From positions 1-39,070 of the forward strand of contig CAMYVO010000008.1 of the NCBI GenBank assembly GCA_947302485.1: DNA of 39,070 nucleotides. Reading direction: 5' to 3'. Under the pieces are notes generated by a model. It had not been told where the DNA came from. It did not search any database and worked only from the letters and a program-made list of their open reading frames with translations. This stretch comes from an uncultured Clostridium sp. GTDB taxonomy: Bacteria; Bacillota; Clostridia; TANB77; CAG-508. Position numbers and translations under genes: made by a program. Below are positions 1-7,363 of the stretch, one piece after another. Position 1 is the stretch's first letter, and every line of letters begins with the position of its first letter.

Positions 1-25
1 CTTTATCTATTACCTTGTAGTTCAC
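1..25 (-). CDS. Start of a gene running off the left edge (partial)
   Basis: A GTG start at 25-23 is preceded on the minus strand by a strong AGGGAGGT ribosome binding site at a spacing of about 7 bases, and opens a frame reading VNYKVIDK to the window edge. It lies about 30 bases downstream of the acetyltransferase stop, so it is probably the next gene of the same transcript. The opening resembles the N-terminus of type A chloramphenicol acetyltransferases, which would fit the neighbour, but eight residues are far too few to assign a family. Confidence 0.5.
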
Positions 26-56
26 AATAATTACCTCCCTTAGAAATTACTATTTT

Positions 57-695
57 TTAAACTAATTTTGATAATTCTTTTTTTACTTTATCTAAATCAC
101 TTGATGATAATAAAGGTATTAAGTTGTTTATTTCTTCAATACTTTTATCCCACCATTTTAAATTTTCCATTATATCAATTAATTCCTCATCAAATCTTTT
201 TCTTATTGGTCTTGCTGGATTTCCTACAACTACTGTATAGGCTTGGACATCACTTCCAACAACACTATTAGCTCCAATTATCGCACCATCTCCAATATGA
301 ACTCCTGGAAGTATAGTTGCATTTTGTCCTATCCATACATCATTACCAATTATAGTATCTCCTTTAATTGGTAAGTCATTTTGTGTTGGTGGAGTTTGCT
401 CCCATCCTTCTAAAGTATAAAAAGGAAATGTTGAAACTGCATTCATTTGATGATTAGCTCCATTCATAACAAATTCAACTCCTGAAGCTATCTGACAAAA
501 CTTTCCTATAACCAATTTATCATTATTCCATTCATAATGATGTGTTACATGACTTTCAAAATCAGAATCTGCAATATATGAAAAATCTCCTACAATAATA
601 TTTTTATTTTTTATTGTTGGCTTTATATATATTTCTTTATCATATCCTGCAATAGGATTTATTGTATTTGGATTAGGTATTTTTCCATCTTTCAT
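57..695 (-). CDS. Xenobiotic (Vat/CatB-type) O-acetyltransferase
   Basis: This 212-residue protein is a left-handed beta-helix acetyltransferase of the hexapeptide-repeat family. Members use acetyl-CoA to O-acetylate small hydroxylated substrates such as streptogramin A or chloramphenicol. Visible features are the FCQIASGV and IGNDVWIGQNATILPGVHIGDG hexapeptide turns, the loop around NGANHQM with the likely catalytic His82, and the C-terminal VVGNPARPIRKRF cap that ends most members. Length matches the family (about 205-220). The start at 695 follows a GGAG ribosome binding site. A half-palindrome near the start is shared with the DUF4180 promoter. The family is certain. Whether it gives antibiotic resistance or acts on a metabolite cannot be told from sequence. 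Confidence 0.85.
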   Translation of the reverse strand: MKDGKIPNPNTINPIAGYDKEIYIKPTIKNKNIIVGDFSYIADSDFESHVTHHYEWNNDKLVIGKFCQIASGVEFVMNGANHQMNAVSTFPFYTLEGWEQTPPTQNDLPIKGDTIIGNDVWIGQNATILPGVHIGDGAIIGANSVVGSDVQAYTVVVGNPARPIRKRFDEELIDIMENLKWWDKSIEEINNLIPLLSSSDLDKVKKELSKLV

Positions 696-718
696 CTTCT
701 CAATCTCCTTTTTTACAC

Positions 719-741
719 GTTAACAATATTACCATCTGTTA
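719..741. promoter_or_regulatory. Candidate regulator half-site upstream of the acetyltransferase
   Basis: The 13-mer GTTAACAATATTA at 719-731 is identical to the left arm of the inverted repeat at 3348-3374. Here it is followed by an imperfect right half (CTGTTA). Its position 24-46 bases upstream of the acetyltransferase start fits an operator overlapping the promoter. Inference only. Confidence 0.3.
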
Positions 742-756
742 CACAAATTATATAAC

Positions 757-797
757 AAAAGGACTAATAATGACAACCCATCATTATTAGTCCTATT
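757..797 (-). terminator. Terminator downstream of the MBL-fold gene
   Basis: A perfect 13-bp inverted repeat (761-773 with 781-793, 7-base loop) is followed in the minus direction by TTTTGTT. It lies about 60 bases after the metallo-beta-lactamase stop. Confidence 0.7.
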
Positions 798-805
798 TGT
801 ATTTT

Positions 806-833
806 TGTTTACAACACCAAAATATTGTAAACA
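806..833. promoter_or_regulatory. Inverted repeat TGTTTACAA / TTGTAAACA
   Basis: Two 9-bp arms (806-814 and 825-833) with a 10-base spacer lie between the MBL-fold stop and its terminator. The right arm with its flank resembles the right arm of the 3348-3374 palindrome (ATATTGTTAACATCTT). It may be a binding site or a weak hairpin. Confidence 0.25.
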
Positions 834-855
834 TCTTGATAACTAATTTATAGCA

Positions 856-1461
856 CTAATTGTTTATTGTATCTTCAATCTTTTTAATATTGCTAATAGT
901 CTGCTCGTGATGCCCATAATATATTTTCGATATATTATGGCTTAATATTTTATTCCAACTATTATTTATCTTTTTATCATTAAATGTTATTGCTGATTTT
1001 AAATCATATAAATCTCCTACGAAAGCACTTCCATTGTCTAAAATAAGTGATATACTATCTTCACTATGTCCTGGAGTATATATTATTTCTCCGTCTATTC
1101 CTAAAACATTTAGAAATTCTCTGCTTTGCTCACAAGATATAATTATAGGTTTCGTATTTATAGGCTTAAAATCAATATTTTTATCTTTTTTAAAAATATT
1201 ATCTGAACAGTGAATATAATTTTTTTGAACATCTATTAGTAATAGTTTTGTTCCCATATCAATTATATTTTGTGCTATTCCCATGTGGTCAGGATGAAAA
1301 TGTGTCACTAAAAGATAATCAATTTTTATTATATTTAGTTCTTTAATCTTTTTATAAAAGGCTTGTAGTGTTCCAGCCCAATCTGTATCAACTAATATGC
1401 TACCATTTTTTCCTTCTATATAGTAACAATTAGTATTCCCATACTTTAATAGTTGAATCAT
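856..1461 (-). CDS. Metallo-beta-lactamase-fold hydrolase
   Basis: This 201-residue protein has the metal-binding set of the metallo-beta-lactamase superfamily: THFHPDHMG (HxHxDH motif, near residue 54), a second His in TPGHSEDS, the bridging Asp in VGDLYD and the terminal His in YYGHHEQT. Such proteins are usually di-zinc hydrolases in the cytoplasm. Substrates range from glutathione thioesters to RNA and lactones, and nothing here narrows this. There is no signal peptide. It follows the antiporter with a 42-base gap on the same strand, so it could be co-transcribed and fall under the fluoride riboswitch. One CGG inside the gene (1091-1093) is out of frame. Confidence 0.85.
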   Translation of the reverse strand: MIQLLKYGNTNCYYIEGKNGSILVDTDWAGTLQAFYKKIKELNIIKIDYLLVTHFHPDHMGIAQNIIDMGTKLLLIDVQKNYIHCSDNIFKKDKNIDFKPINTKPIIISCEQSREFLNVLGIDGEIIYTPGHSEDSISLILDNGSAFVGDLYDLKSAITFNDKKINNSWNKILSHNISKIYYGHHEQTISNIKKIEDTINN

Positions 1462-1503
1462 GTTTTATCCTTTCAAATTGTAATTTATCTTTATAATTTT
1501 TGT

Positions 1504-2685
1504 TTATTTCCTTGTTTCTAATAATTTTTTATAACTCAAATCAATTCCAAACGCTCCAAACGTTGCTGTAATCAGTATAGCAATAACTGCTACTGTTAAA
1601 ACTATTTCTCCACATCCCAATCCCATAGCAAGAGGCACTCCACCGATTGCAGCTTGAACTGTTGCTTTTGGTGTATATGCAATCATACAAAATATTCTTT
1701 CCTTAATTGTTATTTTTGTTTTTAATAAACACACAAATACTCCTAGCATTCTAAATAATAGCACCAATATTATTAAAATAATAGTTGAAATTCCTGCATT
1801 TAAAGCATATTGTATATTTACACTAGCACCAACTAATACAAATAGCATAATTTCAGCAACAACCCATAATTTTCCAAACTTTCCAGTAATTCTTTTGGCT
1901 AATATTGGATATTTTTTATTTATCATAATCCCCATACTCATAACTGCAAGTAGTCCAGAAATTGGTACAATTCCTTTTAACCAATTTTCTACTGTTACCA
2001 TTATAAATGACATACTAAGTAAGATGACAACTTTTACAGTGTCTCTCATATGAATCTTTTTAAATAATTTAATAAGAATATATCCAACAATTAATCCTAA
2101 TATTACTCCTAAAAGTATTGAAATCGGAATTCCTATAAATTGCCATGCATTTATGTTTTCTCCTGTTGCAAGTCCTGTAAATGCTGTAAACATTACTATT
2201 ACAAATACATCATCTACTGATGCACCTGCTAAAATGAGCTGTGGTATAGAATGTTCTTTTCCATATCCATCTTCAATTAATTTTATCATTTTAGGTACAA
2301 TAACAGCTGGTGATACTGCCGCTATTACAGTTCCCATTATTGCTGCATCTAATAATGATATATTAAGTAATTTTGGTGCTAAAAAACACATTCCTATTAT
2401 TTCAAAACATGCTGGTACAAAACACATCAATACTGCTGGTCTTCCTACTTTTTTTAAATCTTCAATATTTAATGTTATACCTGCTCTTATTAAAATTATT
2501 ATAAGAGCTATTTGTCTTAATTCTGCTGATATATTAAGTATAGAACTATCAATACCATTTATTACATATGGACCTAATACAATTCCAGTAATAATATAAG
2601 CTAATAAACTTGGAAATTTTATCTTTTTTAATATATAACTTAAACTCATTGCTATCAAAAAAATATATGCTAAACTAATAATCAT
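1504..2685 (-). CDS. Cation/proton antiporter (CPA type), fluoride-riboswitch controlled
   Basis: This 393-residue integral membrane protein has about 11-12 hydrophobic segments and the Na+/H+ exchanger fold of the monovalent cation:proton antiporter family. Recognisable pieces are LLAYIITGIVLGP near residue 27, the AAVSPAVIVPKM stretch of helix 4, and ILAGASVDDVFVIVMF, whose paired Asp residues are typical of the ion-binding helix. It would exchange cations for protons across the inner membrane. The start at 2685 has an AAAGGGG ribosome binding site. A fluoride riboswitch lies in its leader, and antiporters are an established class of gene under such riboswitches. The likely role is coping with fluoride and the acidification it brings. 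Confidence 0.88.
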   Translation of the reverse strand: MIISLAYIFLIAMSLSYILKKIKFPSLLAYIITGIVLGPYVINGIDSSILNISAELRQIALIIILIRAGITLNIEDLKKVGRPAVLMCFVPACFEIIGMCFLAPKLLNISLLDAAIMGTVIAAVSPAVIVPKMIKLIEDGYGKEHSIPQLILAGASVDDVFVIVMFTAFTGLATGENINAWQFIGIPISILLGVILGLIVGYILIKLFKKIHMRDTVKVVILLSMSFIMVTVENWLKGIVPISGLLAVMSMGIMINKKYPILAKRITGKFGKLWVVAEIMLFVLVGASVNIQYALNAGISTIILIILVLLFRMLGVFVCLLKTKITIKERIFCMIAYTPKATVQAAIGGVPLAMGLGCGEIVLTVAVIAILITATFGAFGIDLSYKKLLETRK

Positions 2686-2719
2686 ATTTACCCCTTTCTT
2701 TTATTCTTCCCATCTCATA

Positions 2720-2815
2720 AAAATAAAGCTAATAACCCTGCATAATTTGCAGAAGTCATTAGCTTTTAATAGCGGTTTTGATTTATATCATGGGAGAACT
2801 TCATTCCCTTGTTAT
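2720..2815 (-). ncRNA. Fluoride (crcB-type) riboswitch with terminator
   Basis: Read on the minus strand from about 2808 are GGGAATG, GTTCTCCC, then AACCGCT, then AGCTAATGACTTCTGC. This is the order and core sequence of the fluoride riboswitch aptamer. The segment AAAGCTAAT (758-766) can also pair with ATTAGCTTT (725-733) around an inner CTGCA/TGCAG stem, and this is followed by TTATTTTTAT. That is an intrinsic terminator competing with the aptamer, so fluoride would be expected to turn the downstream antiporter on. Recognised by eye; a covariance-model search would settle it. Confidence 0.85.
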
Positions 2816-2833
2816 TTTAAATTTACATTAATT

Positions 2834-2862
2834 ATTATTACACTTTTTTCATTATTTTGCAA
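2834..2862 (-). promoter_or_regulatory. Possible promoter for the riboswitch-antiporter transcript
   Basis: TTGCAA at 2862-2857 and AATAAT or TAATAA at about 2840-2834 are spaced 16-17 bases apart, some 30 bases before the aptamer. It is a modest match to the vegetative consensus in AT-rich DNA. Confidence 0.4.
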
Positions 2863-2950
2863 TAGATTTTTATATTTTTTTTACTTTTAAAATTTAAAAT
2901 CAACAATAAATTTACTATTTTTCTAACAAATTACTAAATTGTAATTTGTG

Positions 2951-3304
2951 CTACTCTTTACTCAACATTTGTATTGCTTCGTTTTCATTTGCTATAAAAA
3001 ATATATCTTTTCCTTTATTACTTTCATATATAAAATCTTTTAATGGTTTACTTGTATATTTTGAGTAATCTCCAATAATAGCAAATTTAATTTGATAATT
3101 TATAAATTTCTGTAATATTTCTCCTGCAATTCCTGTACTTAATATAAAAAAGTCCTCTATTATTGCTTTTTTATTTATTGCGATTTTACTACAATTAGTT
3201 TCATATTTTACTGACATAATAAAATCTATTGCTGTTTGTGTATCTTTAATTACAATCTCATCACTATTTACTATTGCTATATCTTTTATTGTTTTTATAT
3301 TCAT
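2951..3304 (-). CDS. DUF4180-family protein
   Basis: This 117-residue soluble protein resembles the DUF4180 family of small bacterial proteins. These have an N-terminal strand region, a central KKAIIEDFFILSTGIAGEILQKF-type helix, an IIGDYSKYTSKPLKDFIYESN motif, and a C-terminal IFFIANENEAIQML stretch. The family function is unknown, though members are often found beside TetR or other regulators. The start at 3304 has a GGGGAGAT ribosome binding site. A perfect palindrome at 3348-3374 sits in its promoter region. No catalytic motif is visible. Confidence 0.65.
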   Translation of the reverse strand: MNIKTIKDIAIVNSDEIVIKDTQTAIDFIMSVKYETNCSKIAINKKAIIEDFFILSTGIAGEILQKFINYQIKFAIIGDYSKYTSKPLKDFIYESNKGKDIFFIANENEAIQMLSKE

Positions 3305-3347
3305 TTCATATCTCCCCTATAAATTACTATTTATCTTTATCCAACCT

Positions 3348-3374
3348 GTTAACAATATTACTTATATTGTTAAC
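3348..3374. promoter_or_regulatory. 27-bp palindrome, candidate operator
   Basis: GTTAACAATAT (3348-3358) and ATATTGTTAAC (3364-3374) are perfect 11-bp arms with a 5-base spacer, 44 bases upstream of the DUF4180 start. The length and symmetry suit a dimeric helix-turn-helix repressor. The left arm is repeated at 719-731. Confidence 0.55.
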
Positions 3375-3441
3375 ATCTTTATTTCTCTATAAGAATATCA
3401 CAAAAGTTAATGAATTTCAATTTCACTCGCTTATTTTATAA

Positions 3442-3699
3442 TTACATTATCATAAACTTTTTTACTAGCTTTTGCATACATTTATTGCACACATGTTTAT
3501 TATTGTGGTCTATTAAATCCTTTGTACTAGAACAAAAAATACATTTATGACTATCTTTTACTAAACTTATTACATCATTTTCAACATAAATATCTAATCT
3601 ATCGTTTGTCTTAATCTCAAACTTTTCTCTTATTTCCTTTGGAATAACTATTCTTCCCAATTCATCAACTTTTCTACTCATCCCTGTATCTTTCTTCAT
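3442..3699 (-). CDS. AbrB/SpoVT-type regulator with a C-terminal zinc ribbon
   Basis: The N-terminal half of this 85-residue protein is a SpoVT/AbrB DNA-binding domain: SRKVDELGRIVIPKEIREKF, then RLDIYVENDVISL. These swapped-hairpin dimers act as transition-state or antitoxin-like regulators. The C-terminal half carries CIFC and CNKC pairs separated by about 17 residues, which looks like a small zinc ribbon as in several clostridial AbrB relatives. The start at 3699 is set by GGAGGAG 6 bases upstream. It is divergent from the XRE-like gene, and the 109-base gap between them contains a 21-bp palindrome that either protein might bind. Confidence 0.8.
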   Translation of the reverse strand: MKKDTGMSRKVDELGRIVIPKEIREKFEIKTNDRLDIYVENDVISLVKDSHKCIFCSSTKDLIDHNNKHVCNKCMQKLVKKFMIM

Positions 3700-3729
3700 A
3701 ATACTCCTCCAAATTATATTTTTATATCT

Positions 3730-3750
3730 TTTAGCAGACTGTCTGCTAAA
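3730..3750. promoter_or_regulatory. 21-bp perfect palindrome between divergent regulators
   Basis: TTTAGCAGAC, one central T, then GTCTGCTAAA: ten-base arms with no mismatch, between the AbrB-like gene (start 3699) and the XRE-like gene (start 3808). The placement suggests an operator controlling one or both genes. Confidence 0.6.
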
Positions 3751-3807
3751 TTATAACATGATAAATATTATAAAATCAATACATAATAATAGTATTGAGG
3801 GTAGATT

Positions 3808-4056
3808 ATGAAAAAATTTGATGGGAAGAGTAATGCATACGGTAAAATAATTGAAAAATGTAGAAAGAGCAAAAATATGTCTAGAGCAGATGTTTCAAGA
3901 GAGTTAGATTTAATAGATGTTCCTATTAATCCAGATGAATTATATAGAATTGAAAGACAAAATATGATTTTAAAAGATTATGAACTAATTGCCATTTGTA
4001 TGATTTTAGATATTGATTATAATGATTTAATCAAAGTAATTAAAAAGAAAAAATAA
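3808..4056 (+). CDS. XRE/Cro-type helix-turn-helix regulator
   Basis: This 82-residue single-domain protein has the five-helix XRE layout. GKIIEKCRKSKNMSRADVSREL gives helices 1-2, LYRIERQNMILKDYELIAICMILDID gives the recognition region and helices 4-5, and a lysine tail ends it. It probably binds DNA as a dimer and is a likely ligand for the adjacent palindrome. The start follows a GAGGGT ribosome binding site. It is the only plus-strand gene in the island and converges on the relaxase gene, sharing a bidirectional terminator with it. Confidence 0.8.
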   Translation: MKKFDGKSNAYGKIIEKCRKSKNMSRADVSRELDLIDVPINPDELYRIERQNMILKDYELIAICMILDIDYNDLIKVIKKKK

Positions 4057-4100
4057 AATAAGATAGAGCCACTTATTTGTAGCCCTATCTTATTTTATTT
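4051..4100. terminator. Bidirectional terminator between XRE-like gene and relaxase
   Basis: A perfect 16-bp inverted repeat (4051-4066 with 4085-4100) with A-runs and T-runs on both sides. It overlaps the 3' ends of both convergent genes. Confidence 0.85.
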
Positions 4101-5383
4101 TTGTTCTTAGTTTTAGTAACTTGTTTTTCACTTCTTTCTTTATTATCTTGAAATCTCTTTTGTATTATCCAGTCTTCTTTTTCTCCTTTTTCAGCTTTAC
4201 TGATTATTCTTCTGCAAGTTTGTATTTTCTTATTTATTCTTTCAATATCTTCATTTAAGATATTAATTCTTGCCTTCAAAATCGTTTTATCGGCTGCATT
4301 ATCTGTTTTGTTATATAATTTCATATATATTTCTTTTTGAGCCTTTAAAGGAGAAACTTCTTCTAAATATTGAGTTCTTAAATTTTGAGTATCTTCTATT
4401 GATGTTAATTTATGAGCACTAATCATATTTAATTCATCACATAACCTACTAAATTTATCTATTTCTTTATAATATTCTGGAGTTCTTTCCTCATAATGAA
4501 TTTTAGGAGGTAGTTTTCCTAATACATATAAAAAATGTACATACCACCTATAAAAATGAGAGTGTTCCAATAAAAAAGAATCTATTTTTACACCTTCATA
4601 TATTTTAATTTTATATACTTTTTCTTCTTTAAATTGATAATTTTTATAATAGATTCTGTTCTTTATATTTTCAAAAGTATAGTCTTCTCCAAAAGCTCTT
4701 GCAAGTCTTATATTCCTATTATAATATGGAGTTGATATAGATATTGAATCTCCAGACTTTTTGATATAATAGCCTTTATATGCCAAAAAATCTGCAAATT
4801 CCTGATATTTTCTTGCCTCTTTAATTGCTTCGTCAATATCATTCTTTATAAGTTCCATTTTTCCACTATTGCGATTATAATTTTTAATTCTACTTCTTGC
4901 TATATCTTTTTCTTTATTTGCTTTATCAGTTTCTATTACTGATAGTCTATATTTTCTACATAGTTCATCATTTGTTTCTCTAACTAATGCTAATTCTACA
5001 TTTGAATTGTGATATTTACTTCCATCAACAAATGAAACCGAATTTAAAATAATATGGTTATGGACATTCTCTTTATCAGTATGTGTGCAAACTAATACTT
5101 GATATTTATCTCCCCATAAACTTTGTGCTAATTCCATACCTATATCATTACATTCCTCAGCCGTTACTTCTTTTCCATTAAATGATTGTATAAAGTGATA
5201 GCCTAATCTTCCACCTTCTTTATGAAAATTTTTCTTTGTTAGCATCATTTGAGTATAAGCAGTTTCTGGTAAACAATTTATTCCAGATATTAAAATTCCA
5301 TGTTCGGTTTTTTCTCCATTTTTAACATAATTTATTGCTGCCTCTAAATTCTTTTTTATAACTTTATATTTAGTAATCGCCAT
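4085..5383 (-). CDS. MobA/VirD2-type relaxase
   Basis: This 432-residue DNA-strand transferase starts plasmid or mobile-element transfer by nicking at oriT and staying bound to the 5' end. The metal-binding motif HTDKENVHNHIILN near residue 100 is the three-histidine relaxase motif III of the MobP/MobA class. The N-terminal AINYVKNGEKT segment holds the candidate nucleophile Tyr19. The C-terminal third is charged and helical. No transfer ATPase (T4CP) or mating-pair genes are in the window, so the element would be mobilised by another conjugative element. mobC lies 11 bases upstream on the same strand, and a likely oriT lies just beyond it. Confidence 0.88.
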   Translation of the reverse strand: MAITKYKVIKKNLEAAINYVKNGEKTEHGILISGINCLPETAYTQMMLTKKNFHKEGGRLGYHFIQSFNGKEVTAEECNDIGMELAQSLWGDKYQVLVCTHTDKENVHNHIILNSVSFVDGSKYHNSNVELALVRETNDELCRKYRLSVIETDKANKEKDIARSRIKNYNRNSGKMELIKNDIDEAIKEARKYQEFADFLAYKGYYIKKSGDSISISTPYYNRNIRLARAFGEDYTFENIKNRIYYKNYQFKEEKVYKIKIYEGVKIDSFLLEHSHFYRWYVHFLYVLGKLPPKIHYEERTPEYYKEIDKFSRLCDELNMISAHKLTSIEDTQNLRTQYLEEVSPLKAQKEIYMKLYNKTDNAADKTILKARINILNEDIERINKKIQTCRRIISKAEKGEKEDWIIQKRFQDNKERSEKQVTKTKNKNKIR

Positions 5384-5394
5384 AAGCCACCTCC

Positions 5395-5718
5395 TTATTT
5401 TTGTCTTGAATATATTTTCTTTTCAAACCTCAAAATAAAATCTGACAATTCTTTTGAAATATAACTATAATCATCATGTGATGTGCTATATCTTGAATTT
5501 GCAATTCTTGCAATCTGATTTATATTATTTGCTATTCCATATATTTCTTTTTGAAAAGATTTTATTTCCTCAGTTGGTTGTGCTTTTATTTTATAACCTT
5601 TAATTGTACTTCTAATAAATTCTGATTCAGTTAGTCCTGCTTCTTTTGATTTTTTCTTTAGTAATTCATCTTCTTTTGCATCTATCCATATTTGTTTCTT
5701 TATATTTCTCTTTCTCAT
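5395..5718 (-). CDS. MobC-like relaxosome accessory protein
   Basis: This small basic protein of 107 residues has an N-terminal ribbon-helix-helix region (RKRNIKKQIWIDAKEDELLKKKSKEAGLTESEFIRSTI) and the C-terminal helical part usual for MobC proteins (IYGIANNINQIARIANSR). MobC binds near oriT and helps the relaxase melt the nick site. An upstream in-frame ATG exists at 5739, but AAAGGAG is correctly spaced only for the ATG at 5718, so the shorter form is preferred. It is followed by the relaxase gene 11 bases later, giving a mobC-mobA pair. Confidence 0.8.
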   Translation of the reverse strand: MRKRNIKKQIWIDAKEDELLKKKSKEAGLTESEFIRSTIKGYKIKAQPTEEIKSFQKEIYGIANNINQIARIANSRYSTSHDDYSYISKELSDFILRFEKKIYSRQK

Positions 5719-5738
5719 ATTTTTTTGTTCTCCTTTCA

Positions 5739-5767
5739 AAAAAATTACCAGTCTTTTTTCAGACTGG
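5739..5767 (-). terminator. Hairpin just upstream of mobC
   Basis: CCAGTCT (5748-5754) and AGACTGG (5761-5767) form a 7-bp stem. It is followed in the minus direction by TAATTTTTTT directly before the mobC ribosome binding site. It would stop transcripts from the right or act as an attenuator. Confidence 0.6.
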
Positions 5768-5838
5768 CTTAAAAATATTAAGGGGTTTGGGGAAGCAATT
5801 CCCCATCAATCAGTTTCCCCTAAAAACTGACAAGCAGT

Positions 5839-5872
5839 ATTTATACGGGAGTATAAATGCGACGCTTGCTTT
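5839..5872. other. Likely origin of transfer (oriT)
   Basis: A perfect 8-bp inverted repeat (ATTTATAC, loop GGGA, GTATAAAT; 5839-5858) is followed at once by GCGACGCTTGC. This layout, an inverted repeat running into TAAATGCG, is that of RSF1010-type oriTs, where the nick lies just after the repeat in TAAATGCGCCCT. It sits about 120 bases upstream of mobC and relaxase genes. The match is to the layout and the first bases of the nick motif, not the whole motif. Confidence 0.55.
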
Positions 5873-5898
5873 TAATATACTGTCAAACTATGAAGCCC

Positions 5899-6390
5899 TT
5901 ACAATTTGCTAAAAATAAGTGCTTTATCTTCAATTCTTTCACATATTTTGCTTACTTCTTCATTAGAAAAATAGTCATTATCATTCAATAATTCATTATA
6001 AAAATTTTCCTTTTCTCTATAATCCATATCAACAAAAAAGTGATCTACTTTTTGATTTTTAATGATAGAAATTGGAATAATTTTATCTACTTCACAGTCT
6101 GAAACAAAATTTAAATCACAACTTTTATAGCTAATATCTAATGCTGGATTTGTAAAAATAAAAGGTATAAAACCAACATAAGTTTTCCATTTTACTTCAT
6201 ATTTGTTTGCATATATTTGACCTAAAATTGTTTTATTTCTAATAACAAAAATACCTTTCTTTGTTACTATAATATAATTATAGAAAGTCATTTTACTTCT
6301 TCCTTTTATTAAAATATTCTTGTAAATTACAAGTTCATTTTTGAATAGATTTTTAAATTCTTCTGTTACTTTTAATTCTTTATTTCTCAT
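5899..6390 (-). CDS. NERD-like protein, probably without nuclease activity
   Basis: This 163-residue protein has the outline of a NERD (nuclease-related) domain. YNYIIVTKKGIFVIRNKTILGQIY fits the strand-turn where active members have a GIFVIEVKNYKG-like motif, followed by a W (KWKTY) and NPALDISYKS, the counterpart of the usual NP..Q. The acidic residue of the expected E-x-K is replaced (VIRNK), so catalysis is doubtful. The start has an AAAGGAG ribosome binding site. It lies between tnpV and mobC in the mobilisable island, where such proteins are common cargo. Assignment is by eye and moderate. Confidence 0.5.
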   Translation of the reverse strand: MRNKELKVTEEFKNLFKNELVIYKNILIKGRSKMTFYNYIIVTKKGIFVIRNKTILGQIYANKYEVKWKTYVGFIPFIFTNPALDISYKSCDLNFVSDCEVDKIIPISIIKNQKVDHFFVDMDYREKENFYNELLNDNDYFSNEEVSKICERIEDKALIFSKL

Positions 6391-6428
6391 TTTTATTTGC
6401 TCCTTTCAAACTATTTTTTATTTTAAAA

Positions 6429-6456
6429 GGAGAAGAAACTTTTACATTTCTTCTCC
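6429..6456 (-). terminator. Terminator after tnpV
   Basis: GGAGAAGAAA (6429-6438) and TTTCTTCTCC (6447-6456) form a perfect 10-bp stem with an 8-base loop. It is followed on the minus strand by TTTTAAAAT, 16 bases after the tnpV stop. Confidence 0.75.
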
Positions 6457-6471
6457 ACTATTTGTATTTAC

Positions 6472-6846
6472 TTAAACATATATCAACTCCTTTCCAACTA
6501 TTTCTTCTGCCTGATTTTTAAAGTTATTCATCATTCCAACCCAATATAATGGATCAGAATTTTTCATTTCTTCTGTTAAACCACTTTGCTCTTTTAGTTG
6601 TTTTATTATTCTTTCTACTTTATCTTTTGCTTGCATATCTGTTTCTACAATGTGTTTTCTTAAAGTTCCTTCCATAAGCATTATTGTATATTCTGCTTTC
6701 TTATTTTCTTTTAAATAATTTAGTCTTAATCGTCCATATTTTCCTATACAATAATCTGGATATTCATCCTTTGGTGCTACTAAATTTGGTACATAATAAT
6801 CTCCTTCCTTGTGATATTCAATTTTGTTTTTTCTTTCATTATCCAT
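6472..6846 (-). CDS. tnpV: TnpV-family mobile-element protein
   Basis: This 124-residue protein matches the TnpV family carried by clostridial transposons and integrative elements of the Tn4451 type. Family features are YYVPNLVAPKD at the N-terminus, IGKYGRLRLNYLKENKKAEYT in the middle, a helix EGTLRKHIVETDMQAKDKVERI, and the C-terminal DPLYWVGMMNNFKNQAEEIV. Its biochemical role is not established, and it is a useful marker of mobile DNA. The start has AGGAGG at good spacing. No serine or tyrosine recombinase is present in the window, so the island may be decayed or its integrase may lie elsewhere. Confidence 0.85.
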   Translation of the reverse strand: MDNERKNKIEYHKEGDYYVPNLVAPKDEYPDYCIGKYGRLRLNYLKENKKAEYTIMLMEGTLRKHIVETDMQAKDKVERIIKQLKEQSGLTEEMKNSDPLYWVGMMNNFKNQAEEIVGKELIYV

Positions 6847-7086
6847 AATGAAAACCTCCTTTAAAATAAATTTTTATATAAAAATAGAATAGATTTACCA
6901 TTCTATAATTACCGTTATTTTTCTACAATTAAGAAACCTGAGAGAGTGAGCTTTGTAGATTAGGCGTAATATATCCCATTTTGATAAAAGGATTATTACG
7001 CCTCTATTTATAAGAAACCGTCGGTCGTTCGCCAAGTTTCATAGGCAGTCTAGTAAGTAGCTAAAGCTACTATAATTGCTGATAAT

Positions 7087-7194
7087 CTAATATCCTTGCT
7101 TATACTTGTCCAAGCTTTTTACAATTACAAATCCACATCCAAGTATCCACCAATACTCTTTATTTATTGTGAGTTTATAGTTCCAAGTTCTCAC
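7087..7194 (-). CDS. Possible 35-residue protein
   Basis: A GTG-initiated frame encodes 35 residues starting MRTWNYKLTINKEYWW, followed by a short hydrophobic stretch (ILGCGFVIV) and a charged tail ending KYKQGY. The aromatic-rich composition and a single membrane-like segment are more protein-like than random AT-rich sequence. No clear ribosome binding site is seen, so support is weak. Confidence 0.3.
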   Translation of the reverse strand: MRTWNYKLTINKEYWWILGCGFVIVKSLDKYKQGY

Positions 7195-7302
7195 TTACGC
7201 ATTTTGTATAAATAGACCGTTTACACTAATACGAGCATATTTTATAGCATCGGCTTGCTAAACCAAGAACTTTTATAGAGGTTCTGCATATCTCTAAAAC
7301 AA

Positions 7303-7345
7303 TAAAAAAACACCTGCAATTTTTAACATTGCAAATGCTTTTTAT
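7303..7345. terminator. Weak bidirectional terminator
   Basis: TGCAAT (7315-7320) pairs with ATTGCA (7328-7333), extended by two pairs across a mismatch, with A-run and T-run flanks on both strands. Confidence 0.45.
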
Positions 7346-7363
7346 TTTTCTATTCAATTAAAT

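Noticed and set aside
7225-7300. CRISPR repeat or tracrRNA-like piece (GTTTTAGAGATATG on the minus strand)
   Set aside because: It occurs once, with no array, no cas gene and no matching anti-repeat.
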